Shown here: positions 56,420-64,000 of the stretch, one piece after another | How the letters are laid out: every line of letters starts with the position of its first letter | How positions within the stretch are numbered: the first letter of the stretch is position 1 | Origin: Anaerolineae bacterium | Lineage (GTDB): Bacteria > Chloroflexota > Anaerolineae > Aggregatilineales > J027 | Assembly (NCBI GenBank): GCA_008933735.1 | Contig: WBUL01000003.1 | Coordinates: 62,001-126,000 of the forward strand | Direction of reading: 5' to 3' | DNA length: 64,000 bases | Notes under the pieces: generated by a model | What the model was told of the DNA's origin: nothing | The model's input: the letters and a program-made list of their open reading frames with translations, nothing else | Databases searched by the model: none | Program-made: the position numbers and the translations under genes

Positions 56420-57464
56420 TTCCGTTGATGTAACCCTCGGCGACCATCAACTCCGCATTCAGAATGGAACACCCGGCGGCACCGCGAATCGTGTTATGAG
56501 CCAGAGCGATGAACTGGACATCCAGCACGTCACACGGCCGCAGCCGCCCGATGACGGTTGCCATGCCGCTGCCTGCATCACGATCCCTGCGCGGCTGTGG
56601 ACGGTCGTTTTCCTGCATGACGATGAGCGGCGGGTTTGGCGCACTTGGCAAGCCAGGCACCGGATCAGGCCCACGAAATTCCTCCCAGGCCATGTAGATG
56701 TCGTCTAGGTGCGGTTTTTCTGCAAATTTCGCAGAAACGCACACGAGGTGGCTATCCAGCACTGGCACGCGGTTGCAGGCTGCGCTGACGGTCATGACCA
56801 ATGGGTCGATTTTTCCATTCGTATAGTCACCAAGCATCTTGGAAGGCTCCTTCTTGAGCTTCTCCTCTTCGCCGCCTATATAAGGAATCACATTATCGAG
56901 AATATCCAGAGAGGCAACACCTGGATACCCTGCGCCGCTGATCGCCTGCATACTCACCACATGGAGCACTTTTGGCTGGAACTGTCGCAGCGGGGCCATC
57001 GCCATGACCAGAGGGGCAGCCGTACAGTTGGAGTTGGTCACGAGAGCACCTTTCCATCCCCGTTCCGAGCGCTGACGTTCAATAAGTTGCAGGTGTCCAG
57101 CATTCACTTCCGGCATCAGAATCGGTACGTCATCTGCCATGCGATACGTACTGGCGTTTGAACACACATAATGACCGGCAGCAGCCAGGCGTGCTTCAAC
57201 TTCCCCCGCCACAGTGGAGGGCAAGGCAGAAAACACGATAGGAGAGGTCAGGGGCGCGTCTAGTGATTTAACGGTCAGCCCGGCCACATCGGAGGGAATG
57301 CTGCCGGTCAGCACCCAATTGGTGGCTTCGGCATAGGATTTTTCGCTGCTTCGTTCACTGGCGACCACTTCGGTCACCCGAAACCAGGGATGATTTTCCA
57401 GAAGCTGGATAAAACGCTGACCAACTGCGCCTGTTGCGCCCAGGATTGCTACCTCTATTGCCAT
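56379..57464 (-). CDS. asd: Aspartate-semialdehyde dehydrogenase, archaeal/fungal type
   Basis: A 361-residue Asd with the NADP motif ILGATGAVGQRF, the catalytic Cys in TNSNCTAAPL and the substrate loop MQAISGAGYPG. The last two place it in the archaeal/fungal subtype rather than the E. coli type. It reduces aspartyl phosphate to aspartate semialdehyde, the branch point to threonine, methionine and lysine; homoserine kinase and a trans-sulfuration enzyme lie 1.1-3.3 kb further on. The 149-base gap upstream to the SIMPL gene holds no further feature I can name. Confidence 0.95.
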   Translation of the reverse strand: MAIEVAILGATGAVGQRFIQLLENHPWFRVTEVVASERSSEKSYAEATNWVLTGSIPSDVAGLTVKSLDAPLTSPIVFSALPSTVAGEVEARLAAAGHYVCSNASTYRMADDVPILMPEVNAGHLQLIERQRSERGWKGALVTNSNCTAAPLVMAMAPLRQFQPKVLHVVSMQAISGAGYPGVASLDILDNVIPYIGGEEEKLKKEPSKMLGDYTNGKIDPLVMTVSAACNRVPVLDSHLVCVSAKFAEKPHLDDIYMAWEEFRGPDPVPGLPSAPNPPLIVMQENDRPQPRRDRDAGSGMATVIGRLRPCDVLDVQFIALAHNTIRGAAGCSILNAELMVAEGYINGITAATAESAVASA

Positions 57465-57613
57465 ATGTGTCTCCGTTTCGATGTGAGATTCAGGGTTATC
57501 TTACCAGAAGTAGGGTAGGGGGGGTATGTGATATTGCCTAAAAATTGGTGGGAACCGAATCGCGTCGAGCGGCGTTATTATAGATGTGGAATTTATAAGG
57601 ACAGGAGGCTACA

Positions 57614-58345
57614 TTGTCCAAACGTATTTTGTCTGTAACCATCGCCAGTATTCTGCTTCTGGTGTTTGCCACTTCTGCATTTGCGGCTGGGCCATCGGGG
57701 CAGGGGGCTCCAACCAGTGACACTATTACCGTGGTTGGAAATGGCACCGCCTATGCCTCACCTGATGTTGCCTATGTTAGTCTGGGTGTGGAGATCATCA
57801 ACCCTGATGTTACTGCGGCAGTTAATTCAGCAACCGAAACCATCAATGCGGTCAATGTGGCGCTCAGCGGATTTGGAATCAGCGAAGCCGATGTTCGGAC
57901 TGAGAACTTTTACATCTACCGTGAAGCTATCTACGGACCGGAAGGCCCAACAGGAGAGGGTAATTTCCGTGTAAGCCATACGTTGCGTGTGACTGTTCGT
58001 GACACTGAGCAGGTGCCGGACATCCTGTCCGCGGCGCTTGGAGCAGGTGCAAATTCCGTCGGTGGTGTGATGTATGATGTGGAAGATAAGTCTGCGCTGG
58101 AAAGCGAAGCACGCCGGATGGCGATTGACAACGCGCGTGCCAAGGCTGAGGAACTTGCCCAACTGCTGAACGTTTCCATTGGGGATGTCGTTATGGTGGT
58201 CGAACAGCCGAACTATAGCCCCGTTTTTGCGGGTTATGGCGGTGGTGGCGGTGGGTTTGAAGCGGCAGTAGCTGCCCCTCCCATTGCTCCAGGATCTCTG
58301 GCTGTCAGCGTGAGCGTTCAGATCAGCTACGCCATCGTGCGTTGA
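57614..58345 (+). CDS. Secreted SIMPL-domain (DUF541) protein
   Basis: A 243-residue exported protein. A signal peptide (MSKRILSVTIASILLLVFATSAFAAG) is followed by the SIMPL domain: VVGNGTAYASPDVAYVSLGVEI, VNVALSGFGISEADVRTENFYIY, and the ARRMAIDNARAKAEELAQLLNVSIGDVVMV block. The C-terminus has a Gly-rich stretch and a final beta-strand. Family members are linked to oxidative or envelope stress and have an unclear molecular role. The start is a TTG with a perfect AGGAGG five bases upstream, which outweighs any alternative. A strong terminator follows. Confidence 0.9.
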   Translation: MSKRILSVTIASILLLVFATSAFAAGPSGQGAPTSDTITVVGNGTAYASPDVAYVSLGVEIINPDVTAAVNSATETINAVNVALSGFGISEADVRTENFYIYREAIYGPEGPTGEGNFRVSHTLRVTVRDTEQVPDILSAALGAGANSVGGVMYDVEDKSALESEARRMAIDNARAKAEELAQLLNVSIGDVVMVVEQPNYSPVFAGYGGGGGGFEAAVAAPPIAPGSLAVSVSVQISYAIVR

Positions 58346-58365
58346 TTTTTCCAACCTTATCGGAG

Positions 58366-58398
58366 GGGGATGAAATCACCATTTCATCCCCTTTTTTT
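58366..58398 (+). terminator. Rho-independent terminator after the SIMPL gene
   Basis: GGGGATGAAAT pairs with ATTTCATCCCC around a four-base loop, followed by seven T. Classical intrinsic terminator, 20 bases after the stop. Confidence 0.95.
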
Positions 58399-58470
58399 AT
58401 GTGGTAAATCTAACCAAAACAAAACTATAAAATAACCTCTGTGCCTCCTGTTACTGCGGAATAACTCATC

Positions 58471-58482
58471 TGTTATATAACA
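58471..58482. repeat. Palindrome TGTTATATAACA in an AT-rich intergenic region
   Basis: A perfect 12-base inverted repeat, 131 bases before the trans-sulfuration gene. It lies in a strikingly A-rich gap (58399-58612) with several ACAAAACA-like runs. The symmetry suits a dimeric repressor's operator, though chance AT-rich symmetry is possible. No riboswitch fold was evident. Confidence 0.35.
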
Positions 58483-58576
58483 ATACATTTCGTATAGACA
58501 TTAACCAAAAACAAAACACACCACAGACAACACAAAAATAACAGATTCCCACAGCGGCCTTTGTCAGAGCTGAATC

Positions 58577-58605
58577 TTGCTATTTCGACCTGCTTTAGCT
58601 ACAGT
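58577..58605 (+). promoter_or_regulatory. Promoter for a leaderless trans-sulfuration gene message
   Basis: TTGCTA (58577-58582) and TACAGT (58600-58605) are spaced by 17 bases. A start seven or eight bases downstream coincides with the ATG at 58613, and no ribosome site precedes that ATG. Confidence 0.5.
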
Positions 58606-58612
58606 CTAGCCG

Positions 58613-59830
58613 ATGCAGAAAGAGGAAAACTTGACCCGACATACAGGCCCAAGCACACGCTCGGTTCATGCAGGTGTTGACCGTCACAAGCCAGGGCATT
58701 CTATTACGACGCCAATTGTCCAGAGTGCAACCTACACCTTCCAGAACACAGGTGATCTGACCGACTACATGCACTCTAAAATCTGGAATGGAGACACAAA
58801 TGGGCGGGAAGAGTATGGGAGATACGGCAACCCGACCGTACATGCGGTTGAGCAAAAACTAGCAACCCTGGACGGCGGGGAAGATGCCCTGCTGTATGCA
58901 TCCGGAATGTCGGCGATCACCAATATCCTGCTTTCAAGTCTGCCCACCAATACCCATGTGATCATGACTGACGACTGCTATCGGCGCACCCGACAGTTTT
59001 GCAATACGTTTCTTAAACGGCTGGGGATAGACACAACCGTTGTGCCTATGGGCAACTACGAAGCGATAGAGCAGGCGATTGACCCAAAGCGGACTCGCTT
59101 TCTTATCTCTGAAAGCCCGACCAATCCCTATCTACGCCTGGTTGATTTTGCCCGGCTGGCAGAAATAGGCAGTAAATACCGCATTCGTACCTTGATTGAC
59201 AGCACATTTGGTACACCGATAAATCAGCAGCCCTATCTGTACGGAATCGATTACGTTGTACACAGCGGGACAAAATATCTGGGTGGACACCACGATATTC
59301 TTGCTGGCGTTGTCGTCGGCTCAAAAGAACGAATCTCAGCACTTCGGGATGCCCAGGGTGTGTTAGGGGCACTGGCAGCACCACATACGGCGTTTCTGCT
59401 GGAGCGCGGTTTGCGAACCCTGGCACTGCGGATCGAACGACAAAATACCAGTGCCCTGGCGATCAGTCACTTTCTCGAGGCTCATCCTAAAGTCAAAAGA
59501 GTATGGTATCCAGGACTTGCCTCTCACCCTGACCATTCACTGGCAGTGAAGCAGATGAGCGGATTTGGAGGAGTTATCAGCTTTGAACTCAATGCAGATT
59601 TCGAGACGACAGGGCGGTTTATTGATGCGGTTACGATCCCGTACATTGCACCCAGTCTGGGTGGAGTTGAAAGCCTCATTGAACAACCTGCCATCATGTC
59701 CTATTATGAAATGGAACCGGAAGATCGGGCAGCAATTGGCATCAAGGACAGTCTGGTGCGGTTGGCAGTTGGTATTGAAGATACTAACGATTTGATACAA
59801 GATCTGAAACAAGCGTTAGAAAAGATATAG
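58613..59830 (+). CDS. Trans-sulfuration PLP enzyme (cystathionine gamma-synthase/lyase family)
   Basis: A 405-residue Cys/Met-metabolism PLP enzyme. Family motifs: YGRYGNPTVHAVEQKLATLDGGEDALLYASGMSAI, ESPTNPYLRLVD and the PLP lysine in HSGTKYLGGHHD. The neighbours (homoserine kinase four bases downstream and Asd nearby) suit cystathionine gamma-synthase or a related step in methionine synthesis, but cystathionine lyase and methionine gamma-lyase share these motifs. The ATG at 58613 appears leaderless; a TTG at 58631 has AGAGG upstream and is an alternative. Confidence 0.88.
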   Translation: MQKEENLTRHTGPSTRSVHAGVDRHKPGHSITTPIVQSATYTFQNTGDLTDYMHSKIWNGDTNGREEYGRYGNPTVHAVEQKLATLDGGEDALLYASGMSAITNILLSSLPTNTHVIMTDDCYRRTRQFCNTFLKRLGIDTTVVPMGNYEAIEQAIDPKRTRFLISESPTNPYLRLVDFARLAEIGSKYRIRTLIDSTFGTPINQQPYLYGIDYVVHSGTKYLGGHHDILAGVVVGSKERISALRDAQGVLGALAAPHTAFLLERGLRTLALRIERQNTSALAISHFLEAHPKVKRVWYPGLASHPDHSLAVKQMSGFGGVISFELNADFETTGRFIDAVTIPYIAPSLGGVESLIEQPAIMSYYEMEPEDRAAIGIKDSLVRLAVGIEDTNDLIQDLKQALEKI

Positions 59831-59833
59831 ATT

Positions 59834-60769
59834 ATGCAGCGTATCAGAGCATTTGCCCCGGCAACTGTGGCGAATTTAGGGGTCGGTTTTGATATCCTAG
59901 GTCTGGCTGTAGACGGGCTGGGGGATTTTGTTACTGTCGAAATGAGCAGCCACCCCGGCGTTGAAGTGGTCGAAATCACTGGGGACGAGGGGAAATTACC
60001 ACGCACGCCGGAAAAGAACACCGCAGCGATTGCCGCGCAAAGCGTACTAAAACACCTGCGAGCCTCTACAGGTATCCGGCTGTGGTTGAACAAAGGACTA
60101 CCGCTGGCAAGTGGTCTGGGAAGCAGTGCTGCCAGCGCTGTCGCGGCAGCAGTAGCGACCAATGTTCTGTTCGGAGAAACTATGACTCGTGAGGATCTGC
60201 TTCCAGCGGTGCTGGATGCTGAGGAGGCAGTCAGCGGACGGCACGCCGACAATGTTGCACCGGCGCTGCTAGGGGGTATTGTCCTCATCACGGGCCATAC
60301 TCCGGCTGAAATTCACCGTCTTCCCATCCCGGAAGGATTATACCTCTCGCTGGTTACCCCAGATGTTGAAGTCCCCACGGCCAAAGCGCGTGCAGTGCTG
60401 CCAGAGGTTATTCCCCTGAAGGCACTCGTACATCAAACCGGAGTAGTAGCGGAACTCATCCATGCACTGCACGTCGGCAACATTCACCTGCTGGCACGTT
60501 CCATGCAGCGCGATACGGTCGTTGAGCCCGCCAGAGCCAGCCTGATACCATTCCTGAAAGAAGCTAAAGAAGTGGCTTATCGGTCAGGTGCGCTGGCGAC
60601 CGTGATCAGCGGCAGCGGCCCCACCCTGTGTTCTTTATGCCTGACATCGACTGATGCTGAAGCCGTGAACCTGGCAATAGCTGCTTTTTATAAAGATGAA
60701 AATATTGGCGCGACGGCTCACGCGACCACCCCATCTGCAACAGGCGCATCCATCGTAGAAGCCTTATGA
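59834..60769 (+). CDS. thrB: Homoserine kinase
   Basis: A 311-residue GHMP kinase with FAPATVANLGVGFDILGLAVDGLGD at the start and the ATP loop GLPLASGLGSSAASAVAA. The later GSGPTLCSL is also conserved. It phosphorylates homoserine, the step before threonine synthase. It follows the trans-sulfuration gene by three bases and is probably co-transcribed with it, so the two competing uses of homoserine (threonine and methionine) are encoded together. Its last six bases overlap the convergent kinase gene. Confidence 0.96.
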   Translation: MQRIRAFAPATVANLGVGFDILGLAVDGLGDFVTVEMSSHPGVEVVEITGDEGKLPRTPEKNTAAIAAQSVLKHLRASTGIRLWLNKGLPLASGLGSSAASAVAAAVATNVLFGETMTREDLLPAVLDAEEAVSGRHADNVAPALLGGIVLITGHTPAEIHRLPIPEGLYLSLVTPDVEVPTAKARAVLPEVIPLKALVHQTGVVAELIHALHVGNIHLLARSMQRDTVVEPARASLIPFLKEAKEVAYRSGALATVISGSGPTLCSLCLTSTDAEAVNLAIAAFYKDENIGATAHATTPSATGASIVEAL

Positions 60770-62932
60770 AGAGAATCTGGGCATCCGGAATCCAAACTGA
60801 CTGCCTTCTCCAAAGCGGCTCACACAATAGACCTCACCGCCGTGCCGCTCGACCACCGTTTTGACCAGGCTCAGGCCCAACCCGGTACCGGAAATATGCT
60901 CTGTACCGGGCTGCTTGGCGCGGTAAAAACGCTGGAAAAGACGTTCCTGGCGATCTTCAGGAATCCCATATCCTGTGTCGATGACCACGAAGTGCAGCCG
61001 AGAATCTCCATCAGGTTCTATCTGCACCGTCACCTGACCACCATTCGGTGTATATTTAATTCCATTATTCACCAGATTTGCAACCGCCTGTTGCAGTTGA
61101 GTCCGATGACCACGTATTGAGTATTCACCTGGCTGAATAACCAGCTTCATGTGCTGCTGTTTCAGGTTTGCGGCTGGCAAGAGCTCATCAAATACCGTCT
61201 GTACCAGGGTATCAAATGGAAGCGTTTCCCACGGTTGGTTACGCTGACTTTCGACTCGTTCCAGGGTCAGCAAGTTATCAACGAGATTCCCCATTGATTT
61301 TAAGCTGCGCCGGATGCTATCCATGAATACCTCCATGTCATCTGTTTTCGTTGCCTGGATTTCCATATCCAGCAGTTCCAGATAACCCATCGCATTGGCA
61401 ATAGGAGCACGAAGATCATGAGATGCCATCCGTATCATTTCTGATTTGAGATTCTCCAACGAGGAAATTTCGGTATACAGCATCACCTGACGCAAGACAG
61501 AAGCCGCCTGTGAAGAAAGTGACTCTGCGACGAATATTTCTGAATTGGCATAGCGGTAAGGCGGACGTGATTTCAGCAGGACGGCAACACCGATGACTTC
61601 TCCCTGAGCAGTCAAAGGCGTAATCGCAGCAGCTTTAGTGCCCAGGTCTTGCAGCCATTGAATTTCGCTGGGGTGTTTTACCTCATCAGCATAAAGAGCA
61701 ACCAAGTGATTTTCCCGAATTGCCTGACGAATAGTCGGGTACGGTCTGACATCCCAGGTTGAACCGATTTTAGGCAGGTTTTCTTTCTCTCCATCCGGCA
61801 ATGCGCTTACGGTGTAAATAGATTGCAGTTTTGCCTGGTGGGTATAATCCTCATAGGAGTAAATTAAGGAACTCGTTCCACTGACCGCCAGCGCCATGCC
61901 CTGGGCAATACTCTGAATCGCTTTATCCCACTCCAGCGAAGAAGAAATAGTGCGTCCTGCATTGTAGATCAAGGACATATCATCAGCCATTTGCTCGGCC
62001 TGCTCCAGAAGCTGCGCGTTATCAAGCGCTACCGCCGCAATACCTGCAATACGCTCGACAAACTCGACCGCATCCGGTTCAAATCGTCCCGCAACACCAC
62101 TTTCCAGGCTGATCGCTCCTACAACCAGACGATTCGAGATGAGAGGAACTACCAGTTTCGTGACGGTCGCTGGCAGCGCAGGTTCGCCCTCGGAAATCAA
62201 GTGAACATCTTCGACCACAAGAGTGGAACGCGAGCGGATGCCTCGCCCGACTGCACCATACGACTCCGACCAGGTTGCCTGTTGCAGCAACTCAGCGGGA
62301 TACCCAAATGACTCACGAATATCCAGTTTGTTAGAGAAGCGATTAACTGTCAGAATTACCCCTGCATCCGCTCCGGTACGCCGCATGGCCCAATCCAACG
62401 CCAATTTTACAATTCGCGCAGGGTCCAGCCGCGAAGAAAGCTCCCGATCCGCATTGCGAATGAACTGAAGCTCATCCACCTGTTCATTCAGCAATTCCAC
62501 TTCTTTCTGGAGGCGGTCCTTTTCGATAACAAGCACCAGATAGCTTTCTAATAAGGCCAGTGAAGCCGCTGCCTTTTCATCAAAAACAGACGCCTGATTT
62601 TGTGGGCGGTACAATTCGACCAGAGCACACAACTGAGATGATACATAAACGGGAAGCAGTACCTGCTCACACTGACCAGGATAAAAATAGGCACGGTCCA
62701 CCCGTGCGCTTTCCTGCTGTATTTTTGTTCGCAGGGTTTCTTTTGACCAATCAGGAAGCTCACACCCTTCACCTGTGACATGCACATTATGAAGGAGCTC
62801 CCATGCTTCGTCGATAAGAGAAATTCGCACCACTGACCAGCCCATCTCCTGCAACTTCCGAGCCAGCATTTCTAACTGGTCATCAAAGTTGTGGTCAGAA
62901 CTGACCGCACTTACAGAAAACAAAGGGTTCAT
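60764..62932 (-). CDS. Soluble histidine kinase with three GAF domains
   Basis: A 722-residue kinase without membrane helices. Three GAF-like domains are visible at about 25-150, 165-310 and 325-480; the second is the clearest (ELSSRLDPARIVKLALDWAMRRTGADAGVIL). HisKA has the phospho-acceptor His in RMASHDLRAPIANAMGYLELL (about residue 500). The HATPase domain shows LVNNGIKYTPNGGQV, DTGYGIPEDR and GTGLGLSLVKTV. It should integrate several cytoplasmic signals. The ATG at 62932 is chosen; a TTG 12 bases earlier is in frame. No receiver gene is adjacent. Confidence 0.92.
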   Translation of the reverse strand: MNPLFSVSAVSSDHNFDDQLEMLARKLQEMGWSVVRISLIDEAWELLHNVHVTGEGCELPDWSKETLRTKIQQESARVDRAYFYPGQCEQVLLPVYVSSQLCALVELYRPQNQASVFDEKAAASLALLESYLVLVIEKDRLQKEVELLNEQVDELQFIRNADRELSSRLDPARIVKLALDWAMRRTGADAGVILTVNRFSNKLDIRESFGYPAELLQQATWSESYGAVGRGIRSRSTLVVEDVHLISEGEPALPATVTKLVVPLISNRLVVGAISLESGVAGRFEPDAVEFVERIAGIAAVALDNAQLLEQAEQMADDMSLIYNAGRTISSSLEWDKAIQSIAQGMALAVSGTSSLIYSYEDYTHQAKLQSIYTVSALPDGEKENLPKIGSTWDVRPYPTIRQAIRENHLVALYADEVKHPSEIQWLQDLGTKAAAITPLTAQGEVIGVAVLLKSRPPYRYANSEIFVAESLSSQAASVLRQVMLYTEISSLENLKSEMIRMASHDLRAPIANAMGYLELLDMEIQATKTDDMEVFMDSIRRSLKSMGNLVDNLLTLERVESQRNQPWETLPFDTLVQTVFDELLPAANLKQQHMKLVIQPGEYSIRGHRTQLQQAVANLVNNGIKYTPNGGQVTVQIEPDGDSRLHFVVIDTGYGIPEDRQERLFQRFYRAKQPGTEHISGTGLGLSLVKTVVERHGGEVYCVSRFGEGSQFGFRMPRFSS

Positions 62933-62983
62933 CTTCACCGCCAACCTATCTCAGTTGAGTTTAACCAATTTGCACATTTAGGG

Positions 62984-64000
62984 CTACTGCGGGGGAGGGA
63001 GGTAGAGGCGACCATAACCAAAAAAGCTGTCCGGCCCTGGTTCTCCCAGATCAAGCGCGTTCCGGGTCAAAAAATCCCTGACCTCCATTTGAGACCAGTC
63101 AGGATGGCTCTGCCGAACAAGCACAGCAGCCGCAGCCACAATGGGTGAACTGACACTTGTCCCTAACACAACCTCCTCGCTTTTGGAAAGCTGCAAACGG
63201 GTCGGCGCGACCAGGTCAGGCTTTGTCCGGCCATCCCAGGTCGGACCACGGCTGCTGCGCTGCCACAGGGATTCATTCGCCTCAATGGAACCGACCGTCA
63301 GCACATCCGCACTGTCGCCAGGGGCTACAATCGACCCGGTTAGTGTCGGATCACCCAGGGTTGTGTCTTCTAAATAGAGGTAAAACACGGTCCCATCAGG
63401 GATGGTTCCGGGAACTTTCGCACGAACGGCCACATAAATCGGAACGCCTGCCGTTGTAGGGTAAAAGGAATCTTCGTAGGGCCAATCCGCGCTTCCCCCT
63501 TTTTGGACTTTCGTCGATGCTTCCAGTACCGTTTGGCCGTCGCTGGCAATCACATACAAATCCAGGTCGATCTGAGCGCTGGTGTAAACGTCCTGCCAGC
63601 GCAAATGGGCTTCTCCAAATGGGGAAGTAAAAATGGGCGCAGTCCACATCGATTCATAGCCCCACTCGAATTCATGCCAGCCATCACCATCAGCATCTTT
63701 ATAAGTATCCGTTACGAAACTCAGGCCGTAGTTACCCGCAGCGGCCACAATAACTACATCATTTTGTGCCAGCCTTGCCATTTCCCGGCTCTGATGATTA
63801 TCCCCGTTGAATGGGATTTCCAGCACCGTCACGGAATAATTCACGACATCAACCCCCTGCAAGAGCATCCAGTCCACCGCCTCGGAGATGTTTTTTCCAC
63901 TGGGGTTAAGCTGAAAGAGAAAATATTCTGCCTCTGGCGCCATCTCATAAAACACACGGTAAACCAGCGTGCCGTGATTGGTATAGGCATTATAGATCGC
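62984..64000 (-). CDS. Subtilisin-family (S8) serine protease, 5' part missing
   Basis: The C-terminal 330-odd residues of an S8 protease whose start lies beyond the right edge. The frame remains open to base 64000, where it reads TNHGTLVYRVFYEMAPEAEY, the catalytic-His region. Then come the oxyanion Asn in VAAAGNYG and the catalytic Ser in LGTSVSSPIVAAAAVLVRQ. A beta-rich insert (about 150 residues) between them resembles a pre-peptidase-like domain. It ends FGYGRLYLPPPQ, close after the catalytic domain. The catalytic Asp and any signal peptide would be outside the window. Likely secreted. Confidence 0.88.
   Translation of the reverse strand, partial: AIYNAYTNHGTLVYRVFYEMAPEAEYFLFQLNPSGKNISEAVDWMLLQGVDVVNYSVTVLEIPFNGDNHQSREMARLAQNDVVIVAAAGNYGLSFVTDTYKDADGDGWHEFEWGYESMWTAPIFTSPFGEAHLRWQDVYTSAQIDLDLYVIASDGQTVLEASTKVQKGGSADWPYEDSFYPTTAGVPIYVAVRAKVPGTIPDGTVFYLYLEDTTLGDPTLTGSIVAPGDSADVLTVGSIEANESLWQRSSRGPTWDGRTKPDLVAPTRLQLSKSEEVVLGTSVSSPIVAAAAVLVRQSHPDWSQMEVRDFLTRNALDLGEPGPDSFFGYGRLYLPPPQ

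Noticed and set aside
1..64000. tRNA, rRNA, insertion sequences, phage genes or a defence island
   Set aside because: All gaps are under 300 bases and none shows T-loop-like GTTCRA elements or terminal inverted repeats. No transposase, integrase, restriction or Cas domain appears among the genes. The CNB-TIR gene alone does not make a defence island.

Overview
The window is a gene-dense stretch of bacterial chromosome with 51 supported protein genes, one of them cut by the right edge. No gap exceeds 300 bases, and I see no tRNA, rRNA, CRISPR array, insertion sequence or phage gene. Base composition is moderately GC-rich. Several traits together suggest Chloroflexota, probably Anaerolineae or a related lineage: surface proteins with long Pro/Thr linkers and LysM modules, cytoplasmic zinc-ribbon and FHA proteins, many soluble GAF histidine kinases, an archaeal-type aspartate-semialdehyde dehydrogenase, and extended -10 promoters. 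This is inferred from gene content only; there is no marker gene to prove it.

Layout. 0-6.4 kb: a CorC/HlyC-type membrane protein, a cyclic-nucleotide-binding/TIR fusion, a secreted propeller-like protein, an MhqE/MhqD-like dioxygenase-esterase pair and a zinc-ribbon/FHA protein. 6.4-14.1 kb: a tightly coupled seven-gene minus-strand operon (HD hydrolase, zinc ribbon, orphan solute-binding protein, lipoprotein, SGNH hydrolase, molybdenum hydroxylase with half-degenerate Fe-S ligands, CoA transferase). 14.1-20.4 kb: a haem-binding protein, a GT-C-like membrane protein, an ECF sigma factor with an anti-sigma/SH3/triple-repeat membrane protein, and three HEAT-repeat proteins in a row. 20.4-26.8 kb: asparagine synthetase divergent from two sister LysM surface proteins, a small membrane protein and a zinc dehydrogenase. 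26.7-33.4 kb: an operon of response regulator-ParA fusion, sirtuin and GAF kinase, then a divergent GAF-PAS kinase and MutL. 33.4-43.3 kb: SecDF, a CNB-domain histidine kinase, a NUDIX hydrolase, a small helical protein with an SPFH/SHOCT protein, a classical kinase/regulator pair and a secreted helical-repeat protein. 43.3-55.7 kb: a soluble-adenylyl-cyclase-like giant protein, an LCP-family wall enzyme with a DUF354 glycosyltransferase-like partner, a LolCDE/MacB-like ABC system and an L,D-transpeptidase. 55.7-64 kb: a FecR-like membrane protein, Asd, a SIMPL protein, a trans-sulfuration enzyme with homoserine kinase, a three-GAF kinase and a subtilase.

How the genes fit together. Three themes recur. 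The first is signalling: five histidine kinases, two receiver proteins, one class III nucleotide cyclase and two proteins with intact cyclic-nucleotide-binding cassettes, one of them carrying a TIR domain. The second is the cell envelope: LCP, L,D-transpeptidase, LysM, SecDF, the ABC exporter and the sigma/anti-sigma pair. The third is aspartate-family amino acid synthesis: Asd, ThrB, a trans-sulfuration enzyme and AsnB. Most minus-strand operons are joined by ATGA, TGATG or TAGTG overlaps. Several convergent neighbours overlap at their 3' ends. Two genes look leaderless and a third nearly so.
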